A DNA stretch of 23,199 bases, from the NCBI GenBank assembly GCA_001772665.1, contig MEVH01000016.1, forward strand, positions 1 through 23,199, in the 5' to 3' direction. Below, one piece after another: positions 12,472 to 20,120 of this stretch (position 1 is the first letter of the stretch; each line of letters opens with the position of its first letter). The position numbers and the translations under genes are program-made. Source of the DNA: a candidate division WWE3 bacterium RIFCSPLOWO2_01_FULL_39_13. GTDB lineage: Bacteria > Patescibacteriota > WWE3 > 2-01-FULL-39-13. The notes under the pieces were generated by a model. The model saw only the letters and a program-made list of their open reading frames with translations. It made no database searches and had not been told where the DNA came from.

Positions 12472-13659
12472 GAGATCTTGTGCGAGTATGATACCCTCAT
12501 TATCAAAGAACTTTTTTGAAACGACATAAGATTCCTGCAGTCCCAATTCGCGGCTGATACGATTAGTATTGACGAGATGCCTTTTCTCTGCACTCAACTT
12601 CACTTCTATTGCTATATTCCCTCCCAGAATAAAATCTATTTCAGCCCCGGTTCTTTTAGAAAAATAGCTGATATTTCTGTACTTAGGTTTTAAGTTTTGG
12701 TAAATTGTATTTTCGAATAGTTGTCCACCGGAAATATTCCCTAAATAATTGGCCAACCCCGAATCACAATAGTATAACTTTCTATTTCCAGCAGAGCTTC
12801 TATCAAGGCTTTTTGAATATTTCGGGACCATCGAGATAAAATAGGTTCGTTCAAGAAAAGAAAGGTATGAGTATACTGTCTCTCTGGATATCTCTAATTC
12901 AGAAGCTAATTTGGAAATATCCAACTTATACCCAACCCTGGCAACTAATAATAGTATAAGATCTCTAAGCTTCGACAGATCTTTAAAGTCAGCTAAATTT
13001 TTTACATCGATTTCGAAATAGGATTTAAATATATTGTCAAGAATACCTTCCTTTCTTTTATTGTCTTTTTCTATTACTACGCCGGGAAATCCCCCATACT
13101 TCATATACTCTTCGAAATATCCATTGTATAGCTCTGGTGTCAATTTGTTTCTTGCCTTCTCTTTATCACGAAGAGTTTCTGTTATTTGGTCTTTCCTATC
13201 AACTTCTTTGAATGCTAAAAATTCTTTAAAAGTTAGCGGAAACAATTCATAAACAAATTTCCTGCCCGCTAATGATTCCGGAAAAAGATTTTTAAGATAG
13301 TAACTGCTCGATCCTGTTACGAAAAATTTAACTTGAAAGTGATCATATAGGTATTTGATCACCTTCGATATCTCAGGCATATTTTGAATCTCATCTATAA
13401 AAACATACGCATCGTCATTCGACGTAAGACCATATTCACGAAGATTTAGCATAACTTTATCGTAGTTGATTTCATCAAAAGCATTCCTATGCAACGGATT
13501 TCCGGCGTCTAATATTGCCTTGTTATTCGATCCCAATTCATTAAAAATATGCTCAAGGATCGTCGTTTTTCCCACCTGCCTCATTCCCGTTATAACTACT
13601 ATTTCTTTCCTGTTTATTTCATCTAATAATGTGTGGAGAATATCTCTTTCGTAAAACAT
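12469..13659 (-). CDS. AAA-type ATPase with DUF4143-like C-terminal domain
   Basis: 396 residues, standard length. Walker A is GMRQVGKTT (25-33), Walker B YVFIDEIQ (85-92), and the sensor-like FFVTGSSS is at 112-119. A winged-helix segment (about 255-290, KLASELEISRETVYSYLSFLE) and the C-terminal GAEIDFIL with IAIEVKLS (a PD-(D/E)xK-like D-ExK pattern) complete the ATPase/DUF4143 architecture widespread in bacteria and archaea. The biological role of this family is not established; a toxin-antitoxin-like or genome-maintenance role has been proposed for some. A good promoter lies just upstream (13667-13695), probably making a leaderless mRNA. Direct repeats flank this gene together with the nucleotidyltransferase gene. 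Confidence 0.9.
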   Translation of the reverse strand: MFYERDILHTLLDEINRKEIVVITGMRQVGKTTILEHIFNELGSNNKAILDAGNPLHRNAFDEINYDKVMLNLREYGLTSNDDAYVFIDEIQNMPEISKVIKYLYDHFQVKFFVTGSSSYYLKNLFPESLAGRKFVYELFPLTFKEFLAFKEVDRKDQITETLRDKEKARNKLTPELYNGYFEEYMKYGGFPGVVIEKDNKRKEGILDNIFKSYFEIDVKNLADFKDLSKLRDLILLLVARVGYKLDISKLASELEISRETVYSYLSFLERTYFISMVPKYSKSLDRSSAGNRKLYYCDSGLANYLGNISGGQLFENTIYQNLKPKYRNISYFSKRTGAEIDFILGGNIAIEVKLSAEKRHLVNTNRISRELGLQESYVVSKKFFDNEGIILAQDL

Positions 13660-13666
13660 TGGCTAT

Positions 13667-13695
13667 AGCTTACAAAATGTCGCCCACTTTGTCAA
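13667..13695 (-). promoter_or_regulatory. Promoter of the ATPase gene
   Basis: On the minus strand TTGACA (13695-13690) and TAAGCT (13672-13667) are spaced by 17 nt. The -10 ends seven nt before the ATG at 13659, so the transcript would be leaderless. Confidence 0.6.
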
Positions 13696-13751
13696 TTTAG
13701 TACCGACAAAAGGCATGGCGAGCCGTCCTGCACGAAGTGTCGGGGTGAATT

Positions 13752-14465
13752 TTAGATATTATCAAAGACAAATTCCCATCCGAATTGTGAATATATTTTC
13801 TGAGCCGATCCATATTCTGCTGGATTATATTTAGCCTTCAATTTCTTTGTTAAAAAATACCCTTTTTCAATGCTGGATAAGGTGTTCCATAGAGGAACTC
13901 CAGACTTAATTAAACTGATACTTTCTGAAGTTGGCCTCCATCCAAATTTAGCAATTCGTCTGCAACCCTCAAGACATAAATAAACAATATCCTTATTCGG
14001 ATAATTATATCCATTTTTAGTAAAATCATTCATCCGTAAAATTTTATTTAATGCATCTTTAAATCCGTAGCCAGTCGGATCTATAAGTTTACCATCCGCT
14101 CTTAAATATACAGTATCTATGCTGTCCACATAATAAATGAGGTAGTTTTTTTCAACTGTATCAACATCCTTGTACGCCATACTGACATTCCAAATACCAT
14201 CCACATCCCAATTTTTATTTTCATATCCTAAACTCCTTATTATATCTTTTAATATTATTTGGGCTTTTTCATAATGGACATCGCCCACATATGCAATATC
14301 AATATCAGATGGTTTTGCCTCTGCTATAAATCCTCTTGTCCATCCACTTGCAACAGATGCTTGTTTTAAACCTGCCTGCTCAAGCAATTTTAGAACTTGT
14401 GTGACCTCCTCAACTTCCTGTAATTTTTCGACTGAATTAATCAAGTCATTTATAGATTTATACAT
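13752..14465 (-). CDS. Nucleotidyltransferase-fold protein
   Basis: 237 residues. The Pol-beta-type motif is visible: a glycine turn GWTRG (41-45) followed by SDIDIAYVG with Asp54 and Asp56 as the metal-binding pair. Alternating strands and helices follow, with WNVSMAY and YLIYYVDS. The C-terminal part (about 150-237) is helical and lacks recognisable motifs. Family members transfer nucleotides to RNAs, proteins or antibiotics; MNT partners in toxin-antitoxin systems and the stand-alone NTP_transf_5-like type are possible. Length exceeds a minimal MNT. Near the start codon, TGATAAA and TTTATCA (14465-14480) form a 16-bp inverted repeat that could be an operator. Confidence 0.72.
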   Translation of the reverse strand: MYKSINDLINSVEKLQEVEEVTQVLKLLEQAGLKQASVASGWTRGFIAEAKPSDIDIAYVGDVHYEKAQIILKDIIRSLGYENKNWDVDGIWNVSMAYKDVDTVEKNYLIYYVDSIDTVYLRADGKLIDPTGYGFKDALNKILRMNDFTKNGYNYPNKDIVYLCLEGCRRIAKFGWRPTSESISLIKSGVPLWNTLSSIEKGYFLTKKLKAKYNPAEYGSAQKIYSQFGWEFVFDNI

Positions 14466-14510
14466 GATAAAAATTTATCATTTCGGGCATTGTTTGCATA
14501 TGTTCTGTTG

Positions 14511-14539
14511 GCTCGCCTTAGGAGGGAAGTGTCGAACTA
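14511..14539. repeat. 29-bp direct repeat, copy 2, at the 3' end of the wHTH-PRTase gene
   Basis: Same sequence as 12443-12471 with one difference. It begins four nt after the stop codon of the 14543-15550 gene (minus strand). Together the two copies bracket the ATPase and nucleotidyltransferase genes, 2068 bp apart. Confidence 0.8.
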
Positions 14540-14542
14540 AAG

Positions 14543-15550
14543 TCAAACCTCGCTAATTACATCAAACCCCTTGAAACTACCGGTAATAGCAATTCCTATA
14601 ACTTTCTTAGAAATTCCCTTTTGTTTTATGCCTTTTGCTGTCTCGTTTAAAGTTGCGCCAGAACCAACCGCATCATCAATCAACAATACATTTGTAAATG
14701 ACCGTCTATCATCAGCAACAATAGTAGCCTTAGCATTTTCAATTCTATCATCGAGTTTAGACAAAGTTTTTTGTGGAACTGCAATTTTGGTTCTAATTTT
14801 GACTATTCTTACAATAGGCAATTTTAGATTTAAACCTTTTTCGAACTCTTTGATAAATTGCACCTCTCTTTTAACTGTTGGAGGAATAAACCCAACCGCA
14901 TCTATACGTTTATTCTTAATCAGGGTTTTTATTTTTGGCGCAGATTCTATCGAAAGTTCTTTCGTGAGTTGTTTATTTTGACTCTGCTTTGCATATAGCA
15001 ACTTCTGTCCCAGTTTTGTTTTTCCAAACCGTTCTACGCTGTAAAAGTCCAGATAATAGACTTCATCTAGAAATATTTCGTTAAATGTGGACTTAAACTT
15101 GCCCATCCCATCTATTAATCCTGCCTTATTGAAATGTCTTTGATATCTTAGCAAAGTAGATCTATACTCAGATGCTGTTTTACTTACAGGCAAGGATCTT
15201 TTTCTACACCACTTTACAAATCCATCCAAACCTTCCTCTACCAAACCGATCGGGGTAATTTGGAAAAAGTTCTGACCTATAAAATGCTTAAGCTGTTCAT
15301 CTATAATCAAATACTCAATAGGCGAATCATGAATACCAATTTCTTCCTTCATGGCAACGTTTTGATTCGAGACCACCATATAATAAACCTTAGGCGGGAT
15401 CCCTTTTTTTATTAAATCCCCGCTATCTAGCAAGTTTCGAAGTTGCTTAAATATAGCTCTTTCTGAAAGTTCAAGGTAATCGACCAATTCTGAAGCAGAA
15501 GCTTCGCCTTTTTCTTGTATATATTCAATTATTTTTTCTGATGTTTTCAC
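14543..15550 (-). CDS. Winged-helix protein fused to a ComF-type phosphoribosyltransferase domain
   Basis: 335 residues from a GTG at 15550. Residues about 1-60 are a winged helix-turn-helix (ELVDYLELSERAIFKQLRNLLDSGDL with a basic wing). A middle region (about 75-200) is unassigned. The C-terminal domain is a type I phosphoribosyltransferase: LLIDDAVGSGATLNET (289-304) is the PRPP-binding loop, preceded by LPIVRIVKIRTKIAVPQKTL and R..NA, a pattern close to ComF (competence PRTase-like) proteins. The architecture suggests a DNA-binding regulator that senses PRPP or a nucleotide. The promoter is immediately upstream and carries a 20-bp palindrome, so self-regulation is likely. The mRNA would be leaderless. 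No competence genes are seen nearby. Confidence 0.8.
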   Translation of the reverse strand: MKTSEKIIEYIQEKGEASASELVDYLELSERAIFKQLRNLLDSGDLIKKGIPPKVYYMVVSNQNVAMKEEIGIHDSPIEYLIIDEQLKHFIGQNFFQITPIGLVEEGLDGFVKWCRKRSLPVSKTASEYRSTLLRYQRHFNKAGLIDGMGKFKSTFNEIFLDEVYYLDFYSVERFGKTKLGQKLLYAKQSQNKQLTKELSIESAPKIKTLIKNKRIDAVGFIPPTVKREVQFIKEFEKGLNLKLPIVRIVKIRTKIAVPQKTLSKLDDRIENAKATIVADDRRSFTNVLLIDDAVGSGATLNETAKGIKQKGISKKVIGIAITGSFKGFDVISEV

Positions 15551-15556
15551 TTCTGC

Positions 15557-15596
15557 ATTATACCAAAAAGTTCATAGTTCAGGGTACACCCTGAAC
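15557..15596 (-). promoter_or_regulatory. Promoter with 20-bp palindromic operator for the wHTH-PRTase gene
   Basis: TATAAT (minus strand, 15562-15557) ends six nt before the GTG start at 15550. GTTCAGGGTACACCCTGAAC (15577-15596) is a perfect inverted repeat covering the -35 position, where a bound dimer would block RNA polymerase. The natural candidate to bind it is the winged-helix protein encoded just downstream. An alternative is that it serves as a weak terminator for the upstream tRNA-Ile, since TTTTT follows ten nt later. Confidence 0.6.
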
Positions 15597-15650
15597 CTCT
15601 TACCGGAAATCATACATGGTGAGCTCGCCTGCTAACTCGCCACAGGCAAG

Positions 15651-15727
15651 TGGTGGGCGGACCTGGACTCGAACCAGGAACCTTCAAGGTATAAGCTTGA
15701 TGCTCTAACCAATTGAGCTATCCGCCC
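15651..15727 (-). tRNA. trnI-UAU: tRNA-Ile(UAU)
   Basis: 77 nt with encoded CCA (15651-15653). Acceptor GGGCGGA/TCCGCCC, D-arm GCTC/GAGC with the loop AATTGGTTA, anticodon stem TCAAG/CTTGA around the loop CTTATAC, T-loop TTCGAGT. The anticodon is UAU, reading AUA codons directly. In most bacteria AUA is read by a CAU-anticodon tRNA whose C34 is changed to lysidine by TilS, so this is a notable variant, known from a few bacteria without TilS. Confidence 0.93.
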
Positions 15728-15940
15728 GTGGGTGGTTTAATCCTCCGAATATACAAATATACATAAGAAGGACTTGGCTTGAAGGTCTTTACTCAATTGA
15801 ATCAAGCAGTGATATTTTACCTTCATGACGCCAAACTAACAAGCTGTGCGGTATTTATGGACAGGTTTGGAGCCTCTCTGCAATGGTGTTTAAATAGGAA
15901 GCAGGGAATCAAAAACAAAAAAGGTATAACTCCAACTACG
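15728..15940. other. Intergenic region without recognisable gene
   Basis: I see no supported gene. A plus-strand open frame starting at 15779 runs into the antisense of the zinc-ribbon gene and has no family signature. A short T-rich stretch on the minus strand (about 15914-15925) follows the stop codon at 15941 but without a convincing hairpin. Confidence 0.4.
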
Positions 15941-17287
15941 CTACGGGCTGCCTTGTATTTTAAGCTTTCCGTCTTTAGAATAGAAAACTGTGCCTGTCGT
16001 TTTGATTTCCTTCAGAATCTTGTCCAGCCCAGTGTAATCAAAAAATGGAGTTATCTTGTCTAAAAACAAGCTCCAGACAGGAGTATCATCGTTCCGGTAC
16101 ACATAAACATCGCCGACAAAGGGAAGATCAGTCTTAGACTGCACAAAATTTATATCATCGGCAAGACTTGGAAGATTTCCTTCTGAAATCTCCTTCATCC
16201 TATCTAAAAATTCTTTCGAATTTGATACAGTCAAAAACAACATGCCTGGCGGGGGCTCTGTGGAAGATTCGTCTTGGTCAGCTTCCTCTGCCTGGTTCTT
16301 TGCCTCAGATTCCGGAACCGAAGCAGCATCTTCCCGAGACCCGATAAGAGAACCGCCTTCTTCAATCTGAATCTCCACTATCTGCGCATAATAATCCTTA
16401 TATTCATACTTGCTCGATTCCTTCTTCTTCTCAAAACCAGCGAGCCGTTTTTCAATAAAATCCTTGTTTTTTATATTTTGGACATATCCCCATGTAGAAA
16501 GGTCTGAATATGGATACACAATCACAAATCCGTCAGAAAAGTAAACCTCGACGTCATTGTCAGTAACGTCGAATTCTTTAAGAAGGGCGTTGAACTTATC
16601 ATCTGAAATAAATTTTCCGAAAATCCCTTTAATATCAAACAACTGGACAGTCAAGTTAACGTCAGGAGGAATAACTTTCGCAAAAGGATACGCTTCAAAG
16701 TTTCCTTCTTTCAGTCCGTCATCTAAATCTACTGTTTTTTCTGCCCCATTCAGATTTAAATTTGCTGAAGGAACCTCAGGCCCTGATTCAGAAACGGACA
16801 AAACCTCTTCAGAACCACTGGCAGCAGGGCTTAAAATTACTGTCGATTTATAGACAAACTGGTAGTAGGCAAACGCGGTAATGCCGGCAAGCAGAAAGAA
16901 AAGGCTTGCAGGGATGAGAAAAAACAATTTCGATCTGCCTTCTTCTTCAACATTATTCGATGAGGAAATACTCTGATGAACTCCGCTTTTAGATACCATA
17001 TCGGCAAATATCGAATTAACAGCTGGGTTATCAACTACCTCTCCTTTTTCCTCTTTTGAATTTTCTTTTACCCCATCTCCATCTTCACTATTTTCGCTGT
17101 CGGATTTTTCTATAACTGAATAGTCCTTCACATCAGGATTTAAAGAAACCGCCTTGCCAGAATCTGGGTTAGGGGCAGTTTTGTTAAAAGAATCAGCACC
17201 TTCAGAAACACTAAACCCACAGTTCGGACATAAATCCTCTTTAATCAGTGAACTGCATTTGGGGCAAATCGTTCCGGGATCAGACAT
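15941..17287 (-). CDS. Zinc-ribbon, single-pass membrane protein with a large extracytoplasmic domain
   Basis: 448 residues. The N-terminus carries a zinc ribbon: CPKC (8-11) and CPNCG (20-24). A disordered acidic linker (28-115) is followed by one membrane helix (about 119-142, LFFLIPASLFFLLAGITAFAY) and a soluble domain of about 300 residues (150-448) with two similar-looking halves (SDDKFNALLKEFDV; NSKEFLDRMKEI), interrupted by a low-complexity acidic insert (about 325-345). The second part resembles the DUF3352-type domains found outside membranes in some bacteria, but I am not certain. Topology would put the zinc ribbon in the cytoplasm. It begins 30 nt after the pnp stop and probably follows pnp in one transcript. 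Confidence 0.78.
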   Translation of the reverse strand: MSDPGTICPKCSSLIKEDLCPNCGFSVSEGADSFNKTAPNPDSGKAVSLNPDVKDYSVIEKSDSENSEDGDGVKENSKEEKGEVVDNPAVNSIFADMVSKSGVHQSISSSNNVEEEGRSKLFFLIPASLFFLLAGITAFAYYQFVYKSTVILSPAASGSEEVLSVSESGPEVPSANLNLNGAEKTVDLDDGLKEGNFEAYPFAKVIPPDVNLTVQLFDIKGIFGKFISDDKFNALLKEFDVTDNDVEVYFSDGFVIVYPYSDLSTWGYVQNIKNKDFIEKRLAGFEKKKESSKYEYKDYYAQIVEIQIEEGGSLIGSREDAASVPESEAKNQAEEADQDESSTEPPPGMLFLTVSNSKEFLDRMKEISEGNLPSLADDINFVQSKTDLPFVGDVYVYRNDDTPVWSLFLDKITPFFDYTGLDKILKEIKTTGTVFYSKDGKLKIQGSP

Positions 17288-17317
17288 TGTAAAAACATTC
17301 TAGCAGATTGGATCTTA

Positions 17318-19579
17318 TTAATATCTTGACCTGCCTCTTCTTGAGTCAAACCCGCCGGATCTTCCTCCGCTTCTAAAATTTCCTCTGTTCCCAGAGTTTC
17401 TGTTAAAGCCACTAGAAGGCCTTTCTCTTTCAACATATCCTTCAGGTTTCTCGTCAAGCGCCTTTTTAGAAAGAGATATTTTCCCGTTATCCAGTCCAAT
17501 AACTTTGACTTTCATCTTATCGCCGACCTTCACAACACCATCGAGGTTTTCCATAAAGTTATAAGAAAACTCAGAAATATGAACCAACCCTTCTTTTTTA
17601 GGACCGATTTCGACAAAGGCGCCGTATCCCTCTACACGTGTAACAGTGCCTTCAAATATATCGCCGATTTCAACCGGAGTCACCAGCGCTAGAATTCTGT
17701 CCTTAGCATTTTTGATATCCTCATCTGAATGCCCGCTTACAGAAACTATCGCGTGATCCTCTTTCTCGTCTATATCAATCTCTGTGCTGGTTTCTTCCAT
17801 TATTCCCTTAATAGTTGCTCCGCCGGAGCCTATCACCTGGCCAATATATTTCTTGTCTATCTTTATAAAATCAATCTTTGGAGCATACTGACTGAGCTCA
17901 GGTCTATGAACGGATATGGATCCATTTAACACGTCTAAAACTTTCATGCGTGCAGTTATAGAAGCAGAAAAAATCTGGTCAAGCAGATCTACCGGAATCC
18001 CCTGTACCTTAAGCTCCATCTGCACTGCTGTCATACCGTCTTTTGTCCCAGCCATTTTGAAATCCATATAGCCTGCAAAATCCTCTATACCCGAAATATC
18101 GGTTAATATTGTGAAATCTTCGATTGTTGGATTTTCCTTTTTTGGATCAACAAACAATCCTACTCCAATGCCAGCGACATGGTTTTTAATAGGAACTCCA
18201 GCATCCATAAGTGCAAGGGATGACCCGCATACAGACGCCATCGAAGTAGATCCGTTAGAAGATAAAATCTCTGAAACAACTCTTATTGCATAAGGAAACT
18301 CTTCTTCAGTTGGCAGAACTGGAACAATCGCTTTCTCGGCAAGCATCCCATGTCCGATAGCTCTGCGATTTGCTCCACCAATCCTTCCAACCTCTCCGGT
18401 TGAGAATGGAGGGAAATTATAATGGTGCATATACCTCTTGTCTTTTTCTCCATCCATTTCCTGAACCAAAAGCTTCTGGGCGCCAGACGCCAAAGTGACA
18501 ACCGTTAAAGCCTGGGTCAGCCCCCTGTTGAAAAGTCCTGATCCATGGACTCTCGGCAGTACCGAAACTTCGGCACTCAGCGGTCTTATTTCATCAAATT
18601 TTCTACCATCAAACCGGGTCTTTTTATTTAAAACCATATCCCGAACCATATCTTTCTCAACTTCACCGACTATCAGCTTTAATTCGAACTCAGAATATTC
18701 GTCATTATATTTTTCAACAAGATCAGAAATCAATTTTTCAACCGCTTCATTCCATTTCGATCTGTCAAATTCCTTCATGTCTGCGCGGACTTTCTGCAAA
18801 ACAGGAAGCGATTCCTTAGCAAACTTTGATATAAGATCTTTTGTCAGCCAGGCTTTAGGGTACTCCTTCGGGACTGCGCCCGATTTTTCAGCAAAATCCT
18901 TGAGAAAAGCAAAAAGAGGCTTCGACTCTTCTGCCCCCATTTTGACAGCATTTAAAACTTCTTCTTCGTTTACTACATTTCCTCTTGCTTCAATCGCCTG
19001 GACTTTCGAACCGCCTTCAAGATACGAAACAAGAAGATCCATTTCGCTGTCTTCATTTTCTTTATCAAGAGTTGTTTCAATAGCTCCGTTTACCTTATGG
19101 ATACGCAGTGGGACAATAGAACCGTCAAACGGAAGCCCGCTTAAAGAAAATGCTGCAGAAGTCGCAATAAATCCTAGTAAAACGGGGCTGTGTTTCTGGT
19201 CTATCGATAAAACTGTAACTACAATCTGAGTATCATTTCCGAAGTCCTTTGAAAATAATGGACGAATTGCATGGTCAATAAGACGCCCGCTTACAATCGC
19301 CTCGTCGCTGGGCTTGCCTTCACGCCGTGTAAAACGCGATCCGCCGATTAACCCGCCTGCATAAAAGCGCTCTTCGTACTCCACCCTTAGAGGAAATCCA
19401 TCAGTTTCTTCGATAGTCGGAGTTGATACAACAGTAACCAGTACAGTAGTATCCCCCAGCTTTGCTAAAACTGAAGAACCGGCCTGAATAGCCAGTTTTC
19501 CTGTTTCTAAACTAATTTTCGACCCCTTAAATTCTGACTCCGTTTTTACAAACGGCTTATCGTTTTTTTCTTGAGACAT
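17318..19579 (-). CDS. pnp: Polyribonucleotide nucleotidyltransferase (PNPase)
   Basis: 753 residues, slightly longer than E. coli PNPase (711). It degrades RNA 3' to 5' with phosphate, releasing nucleoside diphosphates, and works as a trimer. Domains in order: first RNase PH-like core (about 15-145), helical linker (230-320), second RNase PH-like core (325-545), KH (about 575-635, with IGSGGATIKGI) and S1 (640-710, GTVTRVEGYGAFVEIGP). The catalytic acidic pair and lysine lie in EDFAGYMDFK; the intervening Asp of the usual GDMDF is Tyr here. The tail (712-753) is rich in Arg, Gly and Ser, an RNA-binding type extension. The order rpsO-pnp is widely conserved. The 118-nt gap between them may hold an RNA processing site. 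Confidence 0.97.
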   Translation of the reverse strand: MSQEKNDKPFVKTESEFKGSKISLETGKLAIQAGSSVLAKLGDTTVLVTVVSTPTIEETDGFPLRVEYEERFYAGGLIGGSRFTRREGKPSDEAIVSGRLIDHAIRPLFSKDFGNDTQIVVTVLSIDQKHSPVLLGFIATSAAFSLSGLPFDGSIVPLRIHKVNGAIETTLDKENEDSEMDLLVSYLEGGSKVQAIEARGNVVNEEEVLNAVKMGAEESKPLFAFLKDFAEKSGAVPKEYPKAWLTKDLISKFAKESLPVLQKVRADMKEFDRSKWNEAVEKLISDLVEKYNDEYSEFELKLIVGEVEKDMVRDMVLNKKTRFDGRKFDEIRPLSAEVSVLPRVHGSGLFNRGLTQALTVVTLASGAQKLLVQEMDGEKDKRYMHHYNFPPFSTGEVGRIGGANRRAIGHGMLAEKAIVPVLPTEEEFPYAIRVVSEILSSNGSTSMASVCGSSLALMDAGVPIKNHVAGIGVGLFVDPKKENPTIEDFTILTDISGIEDFAGYMDFKMAGTKDGMTAVQMELKVQGIPVDLLDQIFSASITARMKVLDVLNGSISVHRPELSQYAPKIDFIKIDKKYIGQVIGSGGATIKGIMEETSTEIDIDEKEDHAIVSVSGHSDEDIKNAKDRILALVTPVEIGDIFEGTVTRVEGYGAFVEIGPKKEGLVHISEFSYNFMENLDGVVKVGDKMKVKVIGLDNGKISLSKKALDEKPEGYVERERPSSGFNRNSGNRGNFRSGGRSGGFDSRRGRSRY

Positions 19580-19697
19580 ATTTATTTTTCAGCGGATCAA
19601 AAAAAGAGCGGTGGAGGGTTCTGTACTCGTAATTAATCACCTGGCGAAGAGTTTCCCCAAGTAGTCAACCACGAATACCACACGCAAAAATTTTTAA

Positions 19698-19967
19698 TCA
19701 GCCCTTCAATTTTAACTTTTTAACTATATCTTCGTATATTGTTCTTTGTTTCGTTTTAAGGTAAGAAAGAAGTTTTCTTCTTTTATTTACCATCTGCAAG
19801 AGACCTCGTCTTGAGTGAAAATCCTTTTTATGGAGTTTCAAATGGCCGCTTAACGCAACAATTCTCTCAGACAGCAAGGCTATCTGTACTTCGGATGATC
19901 CAGTATCATCCTTTACGCGCTGGAACTTTTTAATAATCTTTTGTTTTTCATCTAACTTCAGTGACAT
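19698..19967 (-). CDS. rpsO: Ribosomal protein uS15
   Basis: 89 residues, the standard length. It binds the central domain of 16S rRNA at an early step of small-subunit assembly. The whole sequence fits the family: DTGSSEVQIALLSERIVALSGHL (21-43), then HKKDFHSRRGL (46-56) with the conserved rRNA-contacting His and Arg residues, and QMVNKRRKLLSYL. It precedes pnp. In several bacteria S15 represses its own mRNA by binding a structured leader, and here the gene follows leader repeat copy 3 with its own promoter (20055-20083), so leader-based control is plausible but not shown. Confidence 0.98.
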   Translation of the reverse strand: MSLKLDEKQKIIKKFQRVKDDTGSSEVQIALLSERIVALSGHLKLHKKDFHSRRGLLQMVNKRRKLLSYLKTKQRTIYEDIVKKLKLKG

Positions 19968-19983
19968 AAAAATATTAGGAACT

Positions 19984-20060
19984 CAACTACTGCGAGCTAA
20001 CCATACCAGAGGCGGACACGGCACACGCGGTGTGCTGTAATTTACCGCTCTACCATTCTA
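19984..20060 (-). repeat. Promoter-leader repeat, copy 3 (upstream of rpsO)
   Basis: The shortest copy. On the minus strand it runs from TAGAAT (20060 downward) through a GCACAC-CGC-GTGTGC hairpin, GCCTCTGGTATGGTTAGCTCGC and AGTAGTTGAG, then 16 nt to the rpsO ATG. Compared with copy 2 it lacks the first two hairpins but shares the second half, CCTCTGG(C/T)ATGGT(A/T)AGCTCGC(G/A)GTAGTTGA. Confidence 0.75.
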
Positions 20061-20083
20061 ACAACAGAAGACCGATATATCAA
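20055..20083 (-). promoter_or_regulatory. rpsO promoter
   Basis: On the minus strand TTGATA (20083-20078) and TAGAAT (20060-20055) are 17 nt apart. Transcription would start near 20047, giving a leader of about 80 nt that contains repeat copy 3. Confidence 0.7.
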
Positions 20084-20120
20084 CCCGTGTAGATTTAATA
20101 CTATATCAAGTCTGGATATA

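Noticed and set aside
15779..16063. 94-codon plus-strand frame as a small gene
   Set aside because: It has no family signature, overlaps the end of the zinc-ribbon gene in antisense and has no convincing start signal.
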